Positions 14,545-23,440 of a stretch of DNA of 35,377 bases are shown piece by piece. The first letter of the stretch is position 1. Each line of letters opens with the position of its first letter. The DNA is taken from NCBI GenBank assembly GCA_904420435.1, contig CAJFVK010000038.1:1-35377 (forward strand), read 5' to 3'. A model generated the notes under the pieces. It did no database searches and was not told the DNA's origin. It saw only the letters and a program-made list of their open reading frames with translations. Made by a program: the position numbers and the translations under genes. This DNA is from an uncultured Oscillospiraceae bacterium (GTDB taxonomy: Bacteria; Bacillota; Clostridia; Oscillospirales; Oscillospiraceae).

Positions 14545-15816
14545 ATGAACTACAACAAGAAGACAGTTCGCGATGTAGATGTGAAGGGCAAGAAGGTGCT
14601 CCTGCGCTGCGACTTCAATGTGCCCATGGCCAAGGACGGCAGCGGCACCATTACCGACGACAAGCGCATCCGGGCCGCCCTGCCCACCATCCAGTACCTG
14701 CTGGACCAGGGGGCGGCGGTGATCGCCTGCTCCCACCTGGGCAAGCCCGTGGCCACCTTTGATTCCTACGTGAAAAAGCAGGCGGAGAAGGGCAAGGACC
14801 CCGCCTCCATCACCGAGGAGTCCTGGAAGAAGTCCCTGGCGGCCCTGTCCCTGAAGCCGGTGGCCAAGCGCCTCGGCGAGCTGCTGGGCCGGGAGGTCAT
14901 CATGGCCGAGGACGTGGTGGGCGAGGACGCCATGGCCAAGGCTGCGGCCCTCCAGCCCGGCCAGATCATGCTGCTGGAGAACACCCGCTTTGAAAAGGGC
15001 GAGACCAAGAACGACCCGGAGCTGTCCAAGAAGATGGCCTCCATGGCGGACCTCTACGTGTCCGACGCCTTCGGCGCGGTCCACCGGGCCCACGCCTCCA
15101 CCTGCGGCGTGGCGGACTACCTGCCCGCCGTCAGCGGCTTCCTCATTCAGAAGGAGCTGGAGATCATCGGCGGCGCCCTGGCGGATCCCAAGCGGCCCCT
15201 GGTGGCCATCCTGGGCGGCAGCAAGGTGTCCAGCAAGATCGGCGTCATCAATAACCTCCTGGAGATCGCCGACACCATCATCATCGGCGGCGGCATGACC
15301 TACACCTTCATCAAGGCCAAGGGCGGCAGCGTGGGCAAGAGCCTGCTGGAGGCCGACTGGCTGGATTACTGCCGGGATATGATGAAGAAGGCGGAGGAGA
15401 AGGGCGTGAAGTTCCTCCTGCCGGAGGACACGGTCTGCGCCAAGGAGTTCTCCGCCGACGCGGAGCCCGTGGTGGTGGACAGCATGGCCATCCCCGAGGA
15501 CATGATGGGCATGGACATCGGCCCCAAGTCCATCGCCGTCTATGCCGACGCGGTGAAGGACGCGGGCACCGTGATCTGGAACGGGCCCATGGGCGTCTTT
15601 GAGTTCCCCGCCTTCGCCAAGGGCACCGAGGCTGTGGCCGAGGCTCTGAGCCGCTGCGGCGCCATCACCATCATCGGCGGCGGCGACAGCGCGGCGGCGG
15701 TGCAGCAGCTGGGCTACGCCGACAAGATGACCCACATCTCCACCGGCGGCGGCGCCTCCCTGGAGTTTATGGAGGGCAAGGAGCTGCCGGGCGTGGCGTG
15801 CCTGCTGGATGCCTGA
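14545..15816 (+). CDS. pgk: Phosphoglycerate kinase
   Basis: 423 residues; transfers phosphate from 1,3-bisphosphoglycerate to ADP. Motifs: RCDFNVP (R21, D23, N25), SHLGKP near 63-68, [53 protein letters not shown] and [14 protein letters not shown]. It is about 25 residues longer than the usual 395-400; the extra stretch is a Lys/Glu-rich segment between SHLGKP and SLKPVAKRL (about residues 69-101), at the edge of the N-terminal domain. ATG 14545 has AGGAGG 7 nt upstream. It heads a glycolytic series pgk-tpiA-gpmI; gap and eno, often in the same operon, are not in the window. Confidence 0.97.
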   Translation: MNYNKKTVRDVDVKGKKVLLRCDFNVPMAKDGSGTITDDKRIRAALPTIQYLLDQGAAVIACSHLGKPVATFDSYVKKQAEKGKDPASITEESWKKSLAALSLKPVAKRLGELLGREVIMAEDVVGEDAMAKAAALQPGQIMLLENTRFEKGETKNDPELSKKMASMADLYVSDAFGAVHRAHASTCGVADYLPAVSGFLIQKELEIIGGALADPKRPLVAILGGSKVSSKIGVINNLLEIADTIIIGGGMTYTFIKAKGGSVGKSLLEADWLDYCRDMMKKAEEKGVKFLLPEDTVCAKEFSADAEPVVVDSMAIPEDMMGMDIGPKSIAVYADAVKDAGTVIWNGPMGVFEFPAFAKGTEAVAEALSRCGAITIIGGGDSAAAVQQLGYADKMTHISTGGGASLEFMEGKELPGVACLLDA

Positions 15817-16130
15817 CGGCATCCTCTAAGGGGGACGTTGTCCCCCTTAGATACGCGGGAGCCGCGCCGCGGCACAACTCCCGCGATAACCCCCTCGCCT
15901 TTGCACGGCAAAGGCGGCCCTGGCCGACTGCGGCCAGGGGCAGAGGTGTCCTGCGCAGGCGCATGTCCTGCTCCGGACGAATTATTTTTCCGGGGCGCAT
16001 GTCCCCGGAAAAATGGAAAATCGGAGAGAACCCCTGCGACATCCTTTTGTTCTTTTTGTGATCCCACGGGGAGAGGGCTCTCCCCCGATCTGATAGAAAA
16101 AACAAATTCCAAACAGGAGAAAAAATCGTC
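15817..16130. other. Palindrome-rich spacer between pgk and tpiA
   Basis: 314 nt without a gene. It contains an 11-bp perfect hairpin CTAAGGGGGAC/GTCCCCCTTAG (15826-15850), GCGGGAG/CTCCCGC, GCCTTTG/CAAAGGC, TGGCC/GGCCA and an 11-bp hairpin TTTTTCCGGGG/CCCCGGAAAAA (15985-16013). None has a proper T-run, so they look like repeated palindromic units rather than terminators. No convincing promoter was found, so tpiA may be read through from pgk. Confidence 0.7.
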
Positions 16131-16904
16131 ATGAACCGTAGATACCGCAAAACAATCATCGCCGGAAACTGGAAGATGAACAAGACCGCCACGGAAACCA
16201 AGAAATTTGCCGAGGAGCTGAAGACCATGCTGCCCAAGGCGAAGTGGTGCGACGTGGTGGTCTGCGTGCCCTTTGTGAACATCCCCGCCGCCATCCGGGC
16301 CTTCAAGGACATGCGGGTGGCCATCGGCGCGGAGAACCTCTTCTATGAGAAGAGCGGCGCCTACACCGGCGAGGTGTCCGCCGACATGCTCAAGGACCTG
16401 GGCGTCAAGTACGTGATCATCGGCCACAGCGAGCGCCGGCAGTACTTCGGGGAGACGGACATCACCGTCAACAAGAAGGTGCTGGCCGCCCTGGAGGCGG
16501 GCCTCCACCCCATCATCTGCGTGGGGGAGACCCTGGAGCAGCGGGAGATGGGCATCACCATGGAGCTGATCACCCTCCAGACCAAGGCCGCCTTCGCCGG
16601 CGTGCCCGCGGAGAAGGCCCGCAAGTGCGTGGTGGCCTATGAGCCCGTGTGGGCCATCGGCACCGGCAAGACCGCCACCGCCGAGCAGGCCAACGAGGTC
16701 TGCAACGCCATCCGCGCCACCATCCGGCACCTGTACGGCGCCCGGGTGGCCCGCAGCGTCACCATCCAGTACGGCGGCAGCATGAACCCGGGCAACGCCG
16801 TGGAGCTGCTGGCCCAGCCGGATGTGGACGGCGGCCTGATCGGCGGCGCGGCGCTGAAGCCGGACCAGTTTGTGGAGATCATCAACGCGGCAAACCAGGA
16901 GTAA
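16131..16904 (+). CDS. tpiA: Triosephosphate isomerase
   Basis: 257 residues; interconverts dihydroxyacetone phosphate and glyceraldehyde 3-phosphate. Catalytic features: NWKMNK (Asn and Lys near residues 12-17), [11 protein letters not shown] with the electrophilic His, [17 protein letters not shown] with the catalytic Glu and the flexible lid, and the phosphate-binding [12 protein letters not shown] and GGLIGGAAL. Length is normal (about 250). ATG 16131 is preceded by CAGGAG at an 11-nt distance. It lies between pgk and gpmI, with 80 nt to the latter. Confidence 0.97.
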   Translation: MNRRYRKTIIAGNWKMNKTATETKKFAEELKTMLPKAKWCDVVVCVPFVNIPAAIRAFKDMRVAIGAENLFYEKSGAYTGEVSADMLKDLGVKYVIIGHSERRQYFGETDITVNKKVLAALEAGLHPIICVGETLEQREMGITMELITLQTKAAFAGVPAEKARKCVVAYEPVWAIGTGKTATAEQANEVCNAIRATIRHLYGARVARSVTIQYGGSMNPGNAVELLAQPDVDGGLIGGAALKPDQFVEIINAANQE

Positions 16905-16984
16905 GCGGTCCTGCCGGACCGCCCTCTCCCCGCGGTGCGGCCGCGCGCGTTTCCGTGGATTTTTCGGTGAGAATCGAGGTTTCT

Positions 16985-18496
16985 ATGAATAAGACACCAA
17001 CTACCCTAATCATCATGGACGGCTTCGGCCTGAGCGATTCCCGGCAGGGAAACGCCGTGGCGGCCGCCAAGACCCCCGTGCTGGACAATCTCTTCGCCAC
17101 CTGCCCCCACACCCAGCTGTCCGCCAGCGGGCTGGACGTGGGCCTGCCGGAGGGCCAGATGGGCAACAGCGAGGTGGGTCACACCAACATCGGCGGCGGC
17201 CGGGTGGTGTTCCAGGACCTGCCCCGGATTTCCCGGGCCATTGAGGACGGCAGCTTCTTTGAGAACGAGGCCTATGTGGCCGCCATGGACGCCTGCCTGA
17301 AGAACGACAGCGCCCTCCACCTCTACGGCCTTTTGAGCGACGGCGGCGTCCACTCCCACACCTCCCACCTGTGGGCCCTTCTGAAGATGGCCAAGATCCG
17401 CGGCCTGAGCAAGGTCTACATCCACGCCTTCCTGGACGGGCGGGACGTGTCCCCCACCAGCGGGAAGGACTTTGTGGCCCAGACGGTGGAAAAGTGCAGG
17501 GAGATCGGCGTGGGCAAGATCGCCACGGTCATGGGCCGCTACTACGCCATGGACCGGGACAAGCGCTGGGACCGGCTGGAGCGGGCCTACGACGCCATGG
17601 TCTACGGCACCGGCGTCCAGAACAGCGACCCGGTGGCCGCGGTGGCCCAGAGCTACAAGAACAACGTGACCGACGAGTTTGTGGAGCCGGTGGTCTGCGA
17701 CAAGGACGGCACCATCTCCGACAACGACTCCATCATCTTCTTCAACTTCCGTCCCGACCGGGCCCGGGAGATCACCCGCGCCTTTGTGGACCCCAATTTT
17801 GACGGGTTCCAGCGCCAGTTCTTCCCCCTGACCTACGTCTGCACCACCGAGTACGACGCCTCCATGCCCAACGTCCTGGTGGCCTTCCCCCGGATCGTGG
17901 TCCACAACGGCCTGGGCGAGTACCTGAGCAAGCTGGGCCTGACCCAGCTGCGGATCGCGGAAACGGAGAAGTACGCCCACGTGACCTTCTTCTTCAACGG
18001 CGGCGTGGAGACCGTCTACCCCGGGGAGGACCGGGTGCTGGTGAACTCCCCCAAGGTGGCCACCTACGACCTGCAGCCGGAGATGAGCGCTGTGGAGGTC
18101 ACCGACAAGTGCGTGGAGCGCATCGAGTCCGGGGCCTACGACGTGGTGATTTTGAACTTCGCCAACTGCGACATGGTGGGCCACACCGGCGTGTTTGACG
18201 CGGCGGTGAAGGCGGTGGAGACCGTGGACACCTGCGTGGGCCGGGTGGTGGAGGCCACCCGGAAGATGGGCGGCATCGCCATGATCACCGCCGACCACGG
18301 CAACGCCGAGGAGATGGCCAAGAGCGACGGCTCCCCCATGACCGCCCACACCACCAACCCGGTGCCCTTCATCGTGGCGGGCGCGGCGGTGGAGCTGCAC
18401 CCCGGCCGCCTGGCGGACATCGCCCCCACCATCCTGGACGTGATGGGCCTGGAGTGCCCCCAGGAGATGGACGGCAGGACCCTCATCAACAACTGA
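16985..18496 (+). CDS. gpmI: 2,3-bisphosphoglycerate-independent phosphoglycerate mutase
   Basis: 503 residues; manganese-dependent interconversion of 3- and 2-phosphoglycerate. Alkaline-phosphatase-fold metal sites are visible: LIIMDGFG at the N-terminus, the phosphoserine motif MGNSEVGHTNIGGGR near residue 60, HAFLDGRDVSPTSG, MGRYYAMDRDKRWDR, and ADHGNAEEM near the C-terminus. Length is typical (about 510). ATG 16985 has GAGG about 6 nt upstream; the frame is open 112 codons further up but that part overlaps tpiA. A strong terminator follows at 18513-18546, which closes the glycolytic block. Confidence 0.97.
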   Translation: MNKTPTTLIIMDGFGLSDSRQGNAVAAAKTPVLDNLFATCPHTQLSASGLDVGLPEGQMGNSEVGHTNIGGGRVVFQDLPRISRAIEDGSFFENEAYVAAMDACLKNDSALHLYGLLSDGGVHSHTSHLWALLKMAKIRGLSKVYIHAFLDGRDVSPTSGKDFVAQTVEKCREIGVGKIATVMGRYYAMDRDKRWDRLERAYDAMVYGTGVQNSDPVAAVAQSYKNNVTDEFVEPVVCDKDGTISDNDSIIFFNFRPDRAREITRAFVDPNFDGFQRQFFPLTYVCTTEYDASMPNVLVAFPRIVVHNGLGEYLSKLGLTQLRIAETEKYAHVTFFFNGGVETVYPGEDRVLVNSPKVATYDLQPEMSAVEVTDKCVERIESGAYDVVILNFANCDMVGHTGVFDAAVKAVETVDTCVGRVVEATRKMGGIAMITADHGNAEEMAKSDGSPMTAHTTNPVPFIVAGAAVELHPGRLADIAPTILDVMGLECPQEMDGRTLINN

Positions 18497-18512
18497 ATCG
18501 GGAAACCCTTTC

Positions 18513-18546
18513 GTACACGCCGCCAAGCCGCGGCGTGTACTTTTTT
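18513..18546 (+). terminator. Intrinsic terminator after gpmI
   Basis: Perfect 11-bp stem GTACACGCCGC (18513-18523) with GCGGCGTGTAC (18530-18540), loop of 6, followed by six T (18541-18546). Confidence 0.95.
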
Positions 18547-18596
18547 CATGCGGTTCACCTGCGGAGGAAATGCGGGGAAAAAGACGCGCCTCTCCC

Positions 18597-18625
18597 TTGA
18601 CCTCTCACCGGTTTTGACGTATGAT
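18597..18625 (+). promoter_or_regulatory. Promoter for the xpaC-telA-TPM operon
   Basis: TTGACC (18597-18602), 17-nt spacer, TATGAT (18620-18625), 38 nt before the ATG at 18663. Confidence 0.85.
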
Positions 18626-18662
18626 ACAAGAGAAACCGGAAACCAGGAAAGGAGAAACGCGG

Positions 18663-19358
18663 ATGGAAAAAATCCTGCGGAAATCCGTGGCGCCTTACTA
18701 CGGGGCCGCGGCGGTCTGGGTGCTGTGCGCCCTGCTTCTGCCGCTGTATACGGCGGGGATGTTCCTGCTGACGGCGGTGCTCTCCGTGGCGGCCTTCCTG
18801 CTGCTGCGGGCGGTCTGCAAGGATGTGGAGGTCCCCCAGCCGGCGCCGGAGAAGGAGAAGCCCAAGGAGCCGGAGAACCCGGAGCTCCAGAAGATGCTCT
18901 CCGACGGGGAGATGGCCATCCGCGAGATGCGCCGGCTCAACGAGAGCATCACCGACGAGAAAATTTCCGCCGCCATCGACAAGCTGGAGGAGCTCTCCGG
19001 CAAGATGTTCGACGCGGTCCGGGAGGACCCGTCCAAGCTGCCCCGGCTGCGGAGGTTTATGGACTACTACCTGCCCACCACCCTGAAGCTCCTCAACGCC
19101 TACGACCGCATGGGCGCCGCCGGCGGCGTGGGGGAAAACACGGCGGGCACCATGGAGCGGGTGGAGAAGATCATGGATACCATCGTCACCGCCTTTGCCC
19201 GGCAGCTGGATGAGCTCTACGGCAGCGAGGCCATGGATATCGCCTCCGACATCACGGTGCTGGAGACCATGCTGGCCCGGGAGGGGCTGAGCGGGGAGCG
19301 GATGGAGGCGGAGACCACCAAGCGGGCCGACGGCAGCGACATTGACCTGAAATTCTAA
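18663..19358 (+). CDS. XpaC-like 5-bromo-4-chloroindolyl phosphate hydrolysis family protein
   Basis: 231 residues. Two closely spaced membrane segments lie at about residues 10-55 (YYGAAAVWVLCALLLPLY and TAGMFLLTAVLSVAAFLLL), followed by a Pro/Glu/Lys linker and a helical, coiled-coil-like cytoplasmic part with LPRLRRFMDYYLPTTLKLLNAY, the most characteristic motif of the XpaC family. The family name comes from a Bacillus hydrolysis phenotype; no catalytic activity is proven. XpaC and TelA genes are commonly adjacent, as here: telA starts 25 nt later. ATG 18663 has AAAGGAG 8 nt upstream; an earlier in-frame ATG at 18621 falls inside the -10 box of the promoter and is excluded. Confidence 0.88.
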   Translation: MEKILRKSVAPYYGAAAVWVLCALLLPLYTAGMFLLTAVLSVAAFLLLRAVCKDVEVPQPAPEKEKPKEPENPELQKMLSDGEMAIREMRRLNESITDEKISAAIDKLEELSGKMFDAVREDPSKLPRLRRFMDYYLPTTLKLLNAYDRMGAAGGVGENTAGTMERVEKIMDTIVTAFARQLDELYGSEAMDIASDITVLETMLAREGLSGERMEAETTKRADGSDIDLKF

Positions 19359-19383
19359 GACGTTTGGAAAGGATGGACGAGCG

Positions 19384-20559
19384 ATGACAGACAACAATAT
19401 GATGCCTGAACTGACCCTGACCCCCAACGCCTCCGCCGCCGCGGCGGAGCAGGAGGCCCCCCAGCTGGTGCTGAGCGGCGCGCCGGCCGCGCCGGAGGTC
19501 AAGCAGCAGGCGGCGGAGCCGGTGGAGCTGGACGACAGCATGCTCACCGACGCGGAAAAGCAGATGGTGGAGGACTTCTCCCAGAAGATCGACATTACCG
19601 ACAGCCAGCTGGTGCTGGAGTACGGCTCCGCAGCCCAGAAGAACGTGGCCGGCTTCTCGGAGAACGCCCTGGCCTCCGTGCGCAACAAGGACCTGGGCGC
19701 CATCGGCGAGACCCTCAGCAGCCTGGTGGTGGAGCTGAAGGGCTTCGGCGAGGAGGAGGAGAAGAAGGGCATCTTCGGCTTCTTCAAGAAGGCGGGCAAC
19801 AAGCTGGAAACCATGAAGGCCCAGTACGGCAAGGTGGAGGACAGCGTCAACAAGATCGCCCGGGAGCTGGAGCAGCACCAGATCACCCTGATGAAGGACA
19901 TCGCCATGCTGGACCAGATGTATGAGCTGAACCTGAAGTACTACAAGGAGCTGACCATGTATATCCTGGCGGGCAAGAAGAAGCTGGCCCAGGTCCAGGA
20001 GATGGAGCTGCCGGCCCTGCAGAAGAAGGCCCAGGAGAGCGGCAAGCCCGAGGACGCCCAGGCGGCCAACGACCTGGCCCAGATGTGCAACCGCTTTGAA
20101 AAGAAGCTCCACGACCTGGAGCTGACGCGGATGGTGTCCATCCAGATGGGCCCCCAGACCCGGCTGCTCCAGAACAACGACGCGCTGATGGCGGAGAAGA
20201 TCCAGTCCTCCCTGGTGAACACCATCCCCCTGTGGAAGAGCCAGATGGTGCTGGCCCTGGGCCTGGAGCACAGCCGCCAGGCCACGGCGGCCCAGAACGC
20301 CGTGTCCCAGACCACCAACGACCTGCTGCGCAAGAACGCGGACATGCTGAAGATGGGCACCGTCGAGGTGGCCAAGGAGTCCGAGCGCGGCATCATCGAT
20401 ATCGAAACCCTCCAGCACACCAACCAGCAGCTGATCTCCACCCTGGATGAGGTGATCCAGATCCAGCGGGACGGCGCCCAGAAGCGCCAGGCCGCGGAGG
20501 CGGAGCTGGGGAAGATCGAGGGCGAGCTGAAGCAGAAGCTCCTGGAGCTGCGCAGCTGA
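19384..20559 (+). CDS. TelA family protein (toxic anion resistance)
   Basis: 391 residues, all predicted cytoplasmic and mostly alpha-helical. A low-complexity Ala/Pro N-terminus of about 45 residues is followed by the TelA core: IDITDSQLVLEYGSAAQKNVAGFSE written in shorter form as IDITDSQLVLEYG, then GIFGFFKKAGNKLE, NKIARELEQHQITLMKDI and the C-terminal SSLVNTIPLWKSQM and ERGIIDIETL segments. The family was named for plasmid tellurite resistance (KlaA/TelA), but chromosomal Gram-positive members are linked to envelope stress and antimicrobial tolerance. The mechanism is unknown. It is the middle gene of the xpaC-telA-TPM operon. ATG 19384 has AAAGGA upstream at a rather long distance of about 11 nt. 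Confidence 0.92.
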   Translation: MTDNNMMPELTLTPNASAAAAEQEAPQLVLSGAPAAPEVKQQAAEPVELDDSMLTDAEKQMVEDFSQKIDITDSQLVLEYGSAAQKNVAGFSENALASVRNKDLGAIGETLSSLVVELKGFGEEEEKKGIFGFFKKAGNKLETMKAQYGKVEDSVNKIARELEQHQITLMKDIAMLDQMYELNLKYYKELTMYILAGKKKLAQVQEMELPALQKKAQESGKPEDAQAANDLAQMCNRFEKKLHDLELTRMVSIQMGPQTRLLQNNDALMAEKIQSSLVNTIPLWKSQMVLALGLEHSRQATAAQNAVSQTTNDLLRKNADMLKMGTVEVAKESERGIIDIETLQHTNQQLISTLDEVIQIQRDGAQKRQAAEAELGKIEGELKQKLLELRS

Positions 20560-20575
20560 GCGAAGGGGGCCAGCC

Positions 20576-21517
20576 ATGGGATTTTTTAAGAAAAAGCCGG
20601 TGGCCATCGCCGTGCTGGTGCTGGCCGTGGTCCTCTCCTCCCTCTACGGGCTGAGCAAGAAGCCGGCGGTGGAGATCCCCGAGGGGGGCCGGGAGCTGGA
20701 CCCCAGCATCGGCACCTCCGTCATGGAGCGGTACGTGGTGGACCAGGCGGACATCCTCTCGGCGGACACGGAGCAGGCGGTGGAGATCTACCTGGCCAAC
20801 TGGGACCGGTGGGAGAACGCCATCATGGCCCTGGTCACCGTGCCGTCGGTGGAGGGGGACATGGAGAGCGCCGCCTACAGCTGGGCCATGCAGCTGGAGC
20901 TGGGGGCGGACGACGCCATTCTGCTTTTGAACCGGGACGGTCAGGACGCCTACCTGCTCACCAGCGGCCGGTTTACCGACGCCTTCGCCGGCCAGGAGAA
21001 CTCCTACCTGAACTCGTATCTCTATGACGACTTTATGGCCGGCCGGTACGACGAGGGCGTGCTGAACCTGTACGCCAATGTCCACCTGCTCTTCGGCAGC
21101 TCCGCCGGCTATTATGAAGGCGGCGGCTCCGCCGCGGGGCTCACAGTGGTGATCGTGCTGGTGGTGCTGCTGGTGTGCCTCTTCTCCGCGATGGACACCT
21201 ACCGCTACAACGCCTGGCACCGGCGCTACGGCTCCATGCCGGTGCCGCCGGTGGTGTTCCGGCCCATCCTCTTCTGGCACACCCCCGTGTGGTACCGGAG
21301 ACGGAGGGGACCCCCGCCTCCCGGCGGCCCCCGTCCCCCCAGGGGCGGCGGTGGTTTCGGCGGCAGCTCCCGGGGTGGCGGCTTCGGCGGATTCAGCGGC
21401 GGCGGCTTCGGCCGGGGCGGTGGCTTCGGCGGAGGGCGCACCGGCGGGGGCAGTTTCGGCGGCCGGGGCGGCGGCTTCGGCGGGGGCCGGAGCGGTGGCG
21501 GCGGCTTTGGCCGCTAG
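20576..21517 (+). CDS. TPM-domain membrane protein with Gly-rich C-terminal tail
   Basis: 313 residues. An N-terminal membrane anchor or uncleaved signal (VAIAVLVLAVVLSSLYGL, about 9-26), a TPM domain (about 50-170, starting VVDQADILSADTEQAVEIYL and holding ALVTVPSVEG and ADDAILLLNRDGQDAYLLTSGR), a second membrane helix (LTVVIVLVVLLVCLFSAM, about 187-204), a Pro/Arg stretch, and a tail of some 55 residues made of GGGFGG-type repeats ending SGGGGFGR. TPM domains occur in phosphatases and in photosystem assembly factors; here the role is unknown. The topology suggests the TPM domain outside the cell and the Gly/Arg tail inside. ATG 20576 has AAGGGGG 6 nt upstream and follows telA by 16 nt. Confidence 0.87.
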   Translation: MGFFKKKPVAIAVLVLAVVLSSLYGLSKKPAVEIPEGGRELDPSIGTSVMERYVVDQADILSADTEQAVEIYLANWDRWENAIMALVTVPSVEGDMESAAYSWAMQLELGADDAILLLNRDGQDAYLLTSGRFTDAFAGQENSYLNSYLYDDFMAGRYDEGVLNLYANVHLLFGSSAGYYEGGGSAAGLTVVIVLVVLLVCLFSAMDTYRYNAWHRRYGSMPVPPVVFRPILFWHTPVWYRRRRGPPPPGGPRPPRGGGGFGGSSRGGGFGGFSGGGFGRGGGFGGGRTGGGSFGGRGGGFGGGRSGGGGFGR

Positions 21518-21786
21518 CGCCCATAGACCGATAGAGCTTTTCCTAAAAGAGGGACGCGCCGAGCGCGTCCCTCAGGCTGTGGAAAACGTCTTGTCAGACT
21601 TTTTCCCCGCCTTACAATGCCGGACCTTTCCCACCGCTCCGCAGTGGGAAAGCCCCCGCTCCGCGCTCCGCGCGCCTTGCCAGGAAAGGCTTTGCGGGGC
21701 ATTCGATTCCATTGGAGGCGGGCTTCGCCCCCCCGAACTCCCCCTGTGCCGCTTTTTTCTCCTGATGGGAGTTCTTCAACACGCTG

Positions 21787-21817
21787 AAAAAGGGACGCGC
21801 TTGCGCGCCCCTTTTTT
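21787..21817 (+). terminator. Bidirectional terminator-type hairpin
   Basis: AAAAAGGG and CGCGC (21787-21800) pair with GCGCG and CCCTTTTT (21803-21816); A-run before and T-run after. It is the first hairpin with a real T-run after the TPM gene, 270 nt downstream. Confidence 0.6.
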
Positions 21818-21973
21818 CGCGCGGCCGGGGAACCGGCGGCCGGAGGCGCCGCAGAGGCATAGAAGAATCGGCAGCCCCATACCATGGCTTTGGAAACCGG
21901 ACGACGTTTCGGCATCCGGAGAGAAGAGGAAAAAGAATCCTGTAGAAATTGAGCGGCGCTCCGGTGAAATTGC

Positions 21974-22002
21974 TGGACAATCCGGGGCGCAGGGTGTATA
22001 TT
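21974..22002 (+). promoter_or_regulatory. Promoter for the rnf operon
   Basis: TGGACA (21974-21979), 17-nt spacer, TATATT (21997-22002). Predicted transcript start is near 22008, giving a leader of about 70 nt. Confidence 0.75.
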
Positions 22003-22030
22003 GATAGACATAAATCCCTGTAGAAAATAG

Positions 22031-22059
22031 GGGCGGGAGGGTCCCGCCCGACGTTTTTT
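22031..22059 (+). promoter_or_regulatory. Terminator-like hairpin in the rnf leader (possible attenuator)
   Basis: GGGCGGG (22031-22037) pairs with CCCGCCC (22043-22049), followed by GACG and six T (22054-22059). It lies between the promoter and the ribosome binding site of rnfC, so it should reduce operon transcription unless overcome. Whether any factor controls it is unknown. Confidence 0.65.
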
Positions 22060-22078
22060 CAGAGAGGTGAGAGAGTAC

Positions 22079-23437
22079 ATGATGGCACAGTCTTTCTTCG
22101 GGGGAGTTCACCCCCAGGACAAGAAAGCGGCGACCAACAAGAAACCCATTGAAAAGCTGCCGCCGCCGGAAACCGTGGTGATCCCCATGTCCCTGCACAT
22201 CGGCGCCCCCTGCCGGCCGGTGGTCCAGGTGGGGGACCATGTGAATATGGGGCAGCTGATCGGCGAGGCCACGGCCTACGTCAGCGCCCCTATCCATGCC
22301 AGCGTGTCCGGCACGGTGGAGGCCATTGAACCCCGGCCCCACTTCAGCGGCGTGGACGTGCTCAGCGTGGTGATCCGCAACGACTACCAGGACACCCTGG
22401 ACCCCTCCGTCAAGCCCGTGGAGAACCCGGAGTCCCTGACAGCGGAGGAGCTGACGAAGATCGTCAAGAACGCGGGCATCGTGGGCCTGGGCGGCGCCAC
22501 CTTCCCCACCCACGTGAAGATCCTGTCGGGCCTGGGCAAGGTGGACACGGTGATCATCAACGGCGCCGAGTGCGAGCCCTACAACACCAGCGACCACCGG
22601 ATTATGCTGGAGTACCCGGACCAGGTGGTGGGCGGGGCCACCCTGCTGGCCCGGCTGTTCCAGGTGGACAAGGTCCACATCGGCGTGGAGGACAACAAGA
22701 TGAACGCCGTGGAGATCCTGCGCCAGAAGATCAGCGAGGCCAAGGCCCCGGCGGAGGTGAACGCCCTGCGGACCCGGTACCCCCAGGGGGCGGAGAAGCA
22801 GCTGTGCCAGTCCCTCACCGGCCGGCAGGTGCCCCCCGGCGGCCTGCCGGCGGATATCGGCTGCGCGGTGTTTAGCGTGGACACCGCCGCGGCCATCTGG
22901 CGGGCGGTGTACCAGGGGATGCCGGTGATCCGCCGGATCGTCACCGTGTCCGGCTCCGGCGTCAAGGAGCCCAAGAACCTGGAGTGCCGGATCGGCACCC
23001 CCCTCTCGGACCTGCTCAACTGCTGCGGCGGCGTCAGCGAAAAGACCTACAAGCTGCTGATGGGCGGCCCCATGATGGGCAACGCCCAGCACACCGCCGA
23101 CGTGCCCGTGGGAAAGTGTACCAACGCCATCCTGGCCTTTGCCGGGGACGAGGAGCGGACCGTGGAGAACCCCACCTGCATCCGCTGCGGCCGGTGCGTG
23201 GATGTGTGCCCCATGCACCTGGAGCCCATCTTCATGTACCAGTATGAAACCCGGGGCATGATGGAGGAGCTGGAGGCGGCCCACGTGCTGGACTGCATCG
23301 AGTGCGGGGCCTGCACCTATATCTGCCCCGGCCGGCTCCACCTGGTCCAGGCCTTCCGCACGGGAAAGCAGAAGATCAACGCAGCCAGAGCCGCCGCCAA
23401 GGCCAAGGCGGAGGCTGCCCAGAAAAAGGAGGGCTGA
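22079..23437 (+). CDS. rnfC: Rnf electron transport complex subunit RnfC
   Basis: 452 residues; membrane-associated NADH-binding subunit of the Rnf complex, which couples ferredoxin oxidation and NAD reduction to Na+ or H+ export. Seen: an N-terminal lipoyl-like domain (VVQVGDHVNMGQLIGEA, SAPIHASVSGTV), the flavin/NADH-binding fold (GIVGLGGATFPTHVK, INGAECEPYNTSDHRIM), an SLBB-like region, and two 4Fe-4S motifs CIRCGRCVDVCP (near 365) and CIECGACTYICP (near 405). ATG 22079 is chosen because AGAGGTG lies 9 nt upstream; GTG at 22067 overlaps that site. First gene of the clostridial order rnfCDGEAB. Confidence 0.96.
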   Translation: MMAQSFFGGVHPQDKKAATNKKPIEKLPPPETVVIPMSLHIGAPCRPVVQVGDHVNMGQLIGEATAYVSAPIHASVSGTVEAIEPRPHFSGVDVLSVVIRNDYQDTLDPSVKPVENPESLTAEELTKIVKNAGIVGLGGATFPTHVKILSGLGKVDTVIINGAECEPYNTSDHRIMLEYPDQVVGGATLLARLFQVDKVHIGVEDNKMNAVEILRQKISEAKAPAEVNALRTRYPQGAEKQLCQSLTGRQVPPGGLPADIGCAVFSVDTAAAIWRAVYQGMPVIRRIVTVSGSGVKEPKNLECRIGTPLSDLLNCCGGVSEKTYKLLMGGPMMGNAQHTADVPVGKCTNAILAFAGDEERTVENPTCIRCGRCVDVCPMHLEPIFMYQYETRGMMEELEAAHVLDCIECGACTYICPGRLHLVQAFRTGKQKINAARAAAKAKAEAAQKKEG

Positions 23438-23440
23438 GTC

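Larger units (their letters stand above)
21518..22078. other. Palindrome-rich intergenic region upstream of the rnf operon
   Basis: 561 nt without a credible gene. It holds hairpins GGGACGCGC/GCGCGTCCC (21551-21571) and CTTTCCCAC/GTGGGAAAG (21626-21652), a promoter-like pair TTGTCA (21591-21596) and TACAAT (21613-21618) with no gene behind it, a bidirectional terminator-type hairpin (21787-21817), and the rnf promoter and leader hairpin. Whether the orphan promoter makes a small RNA of about 200 nt ending at 21817 cannot be told. Confidence 0.65.
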
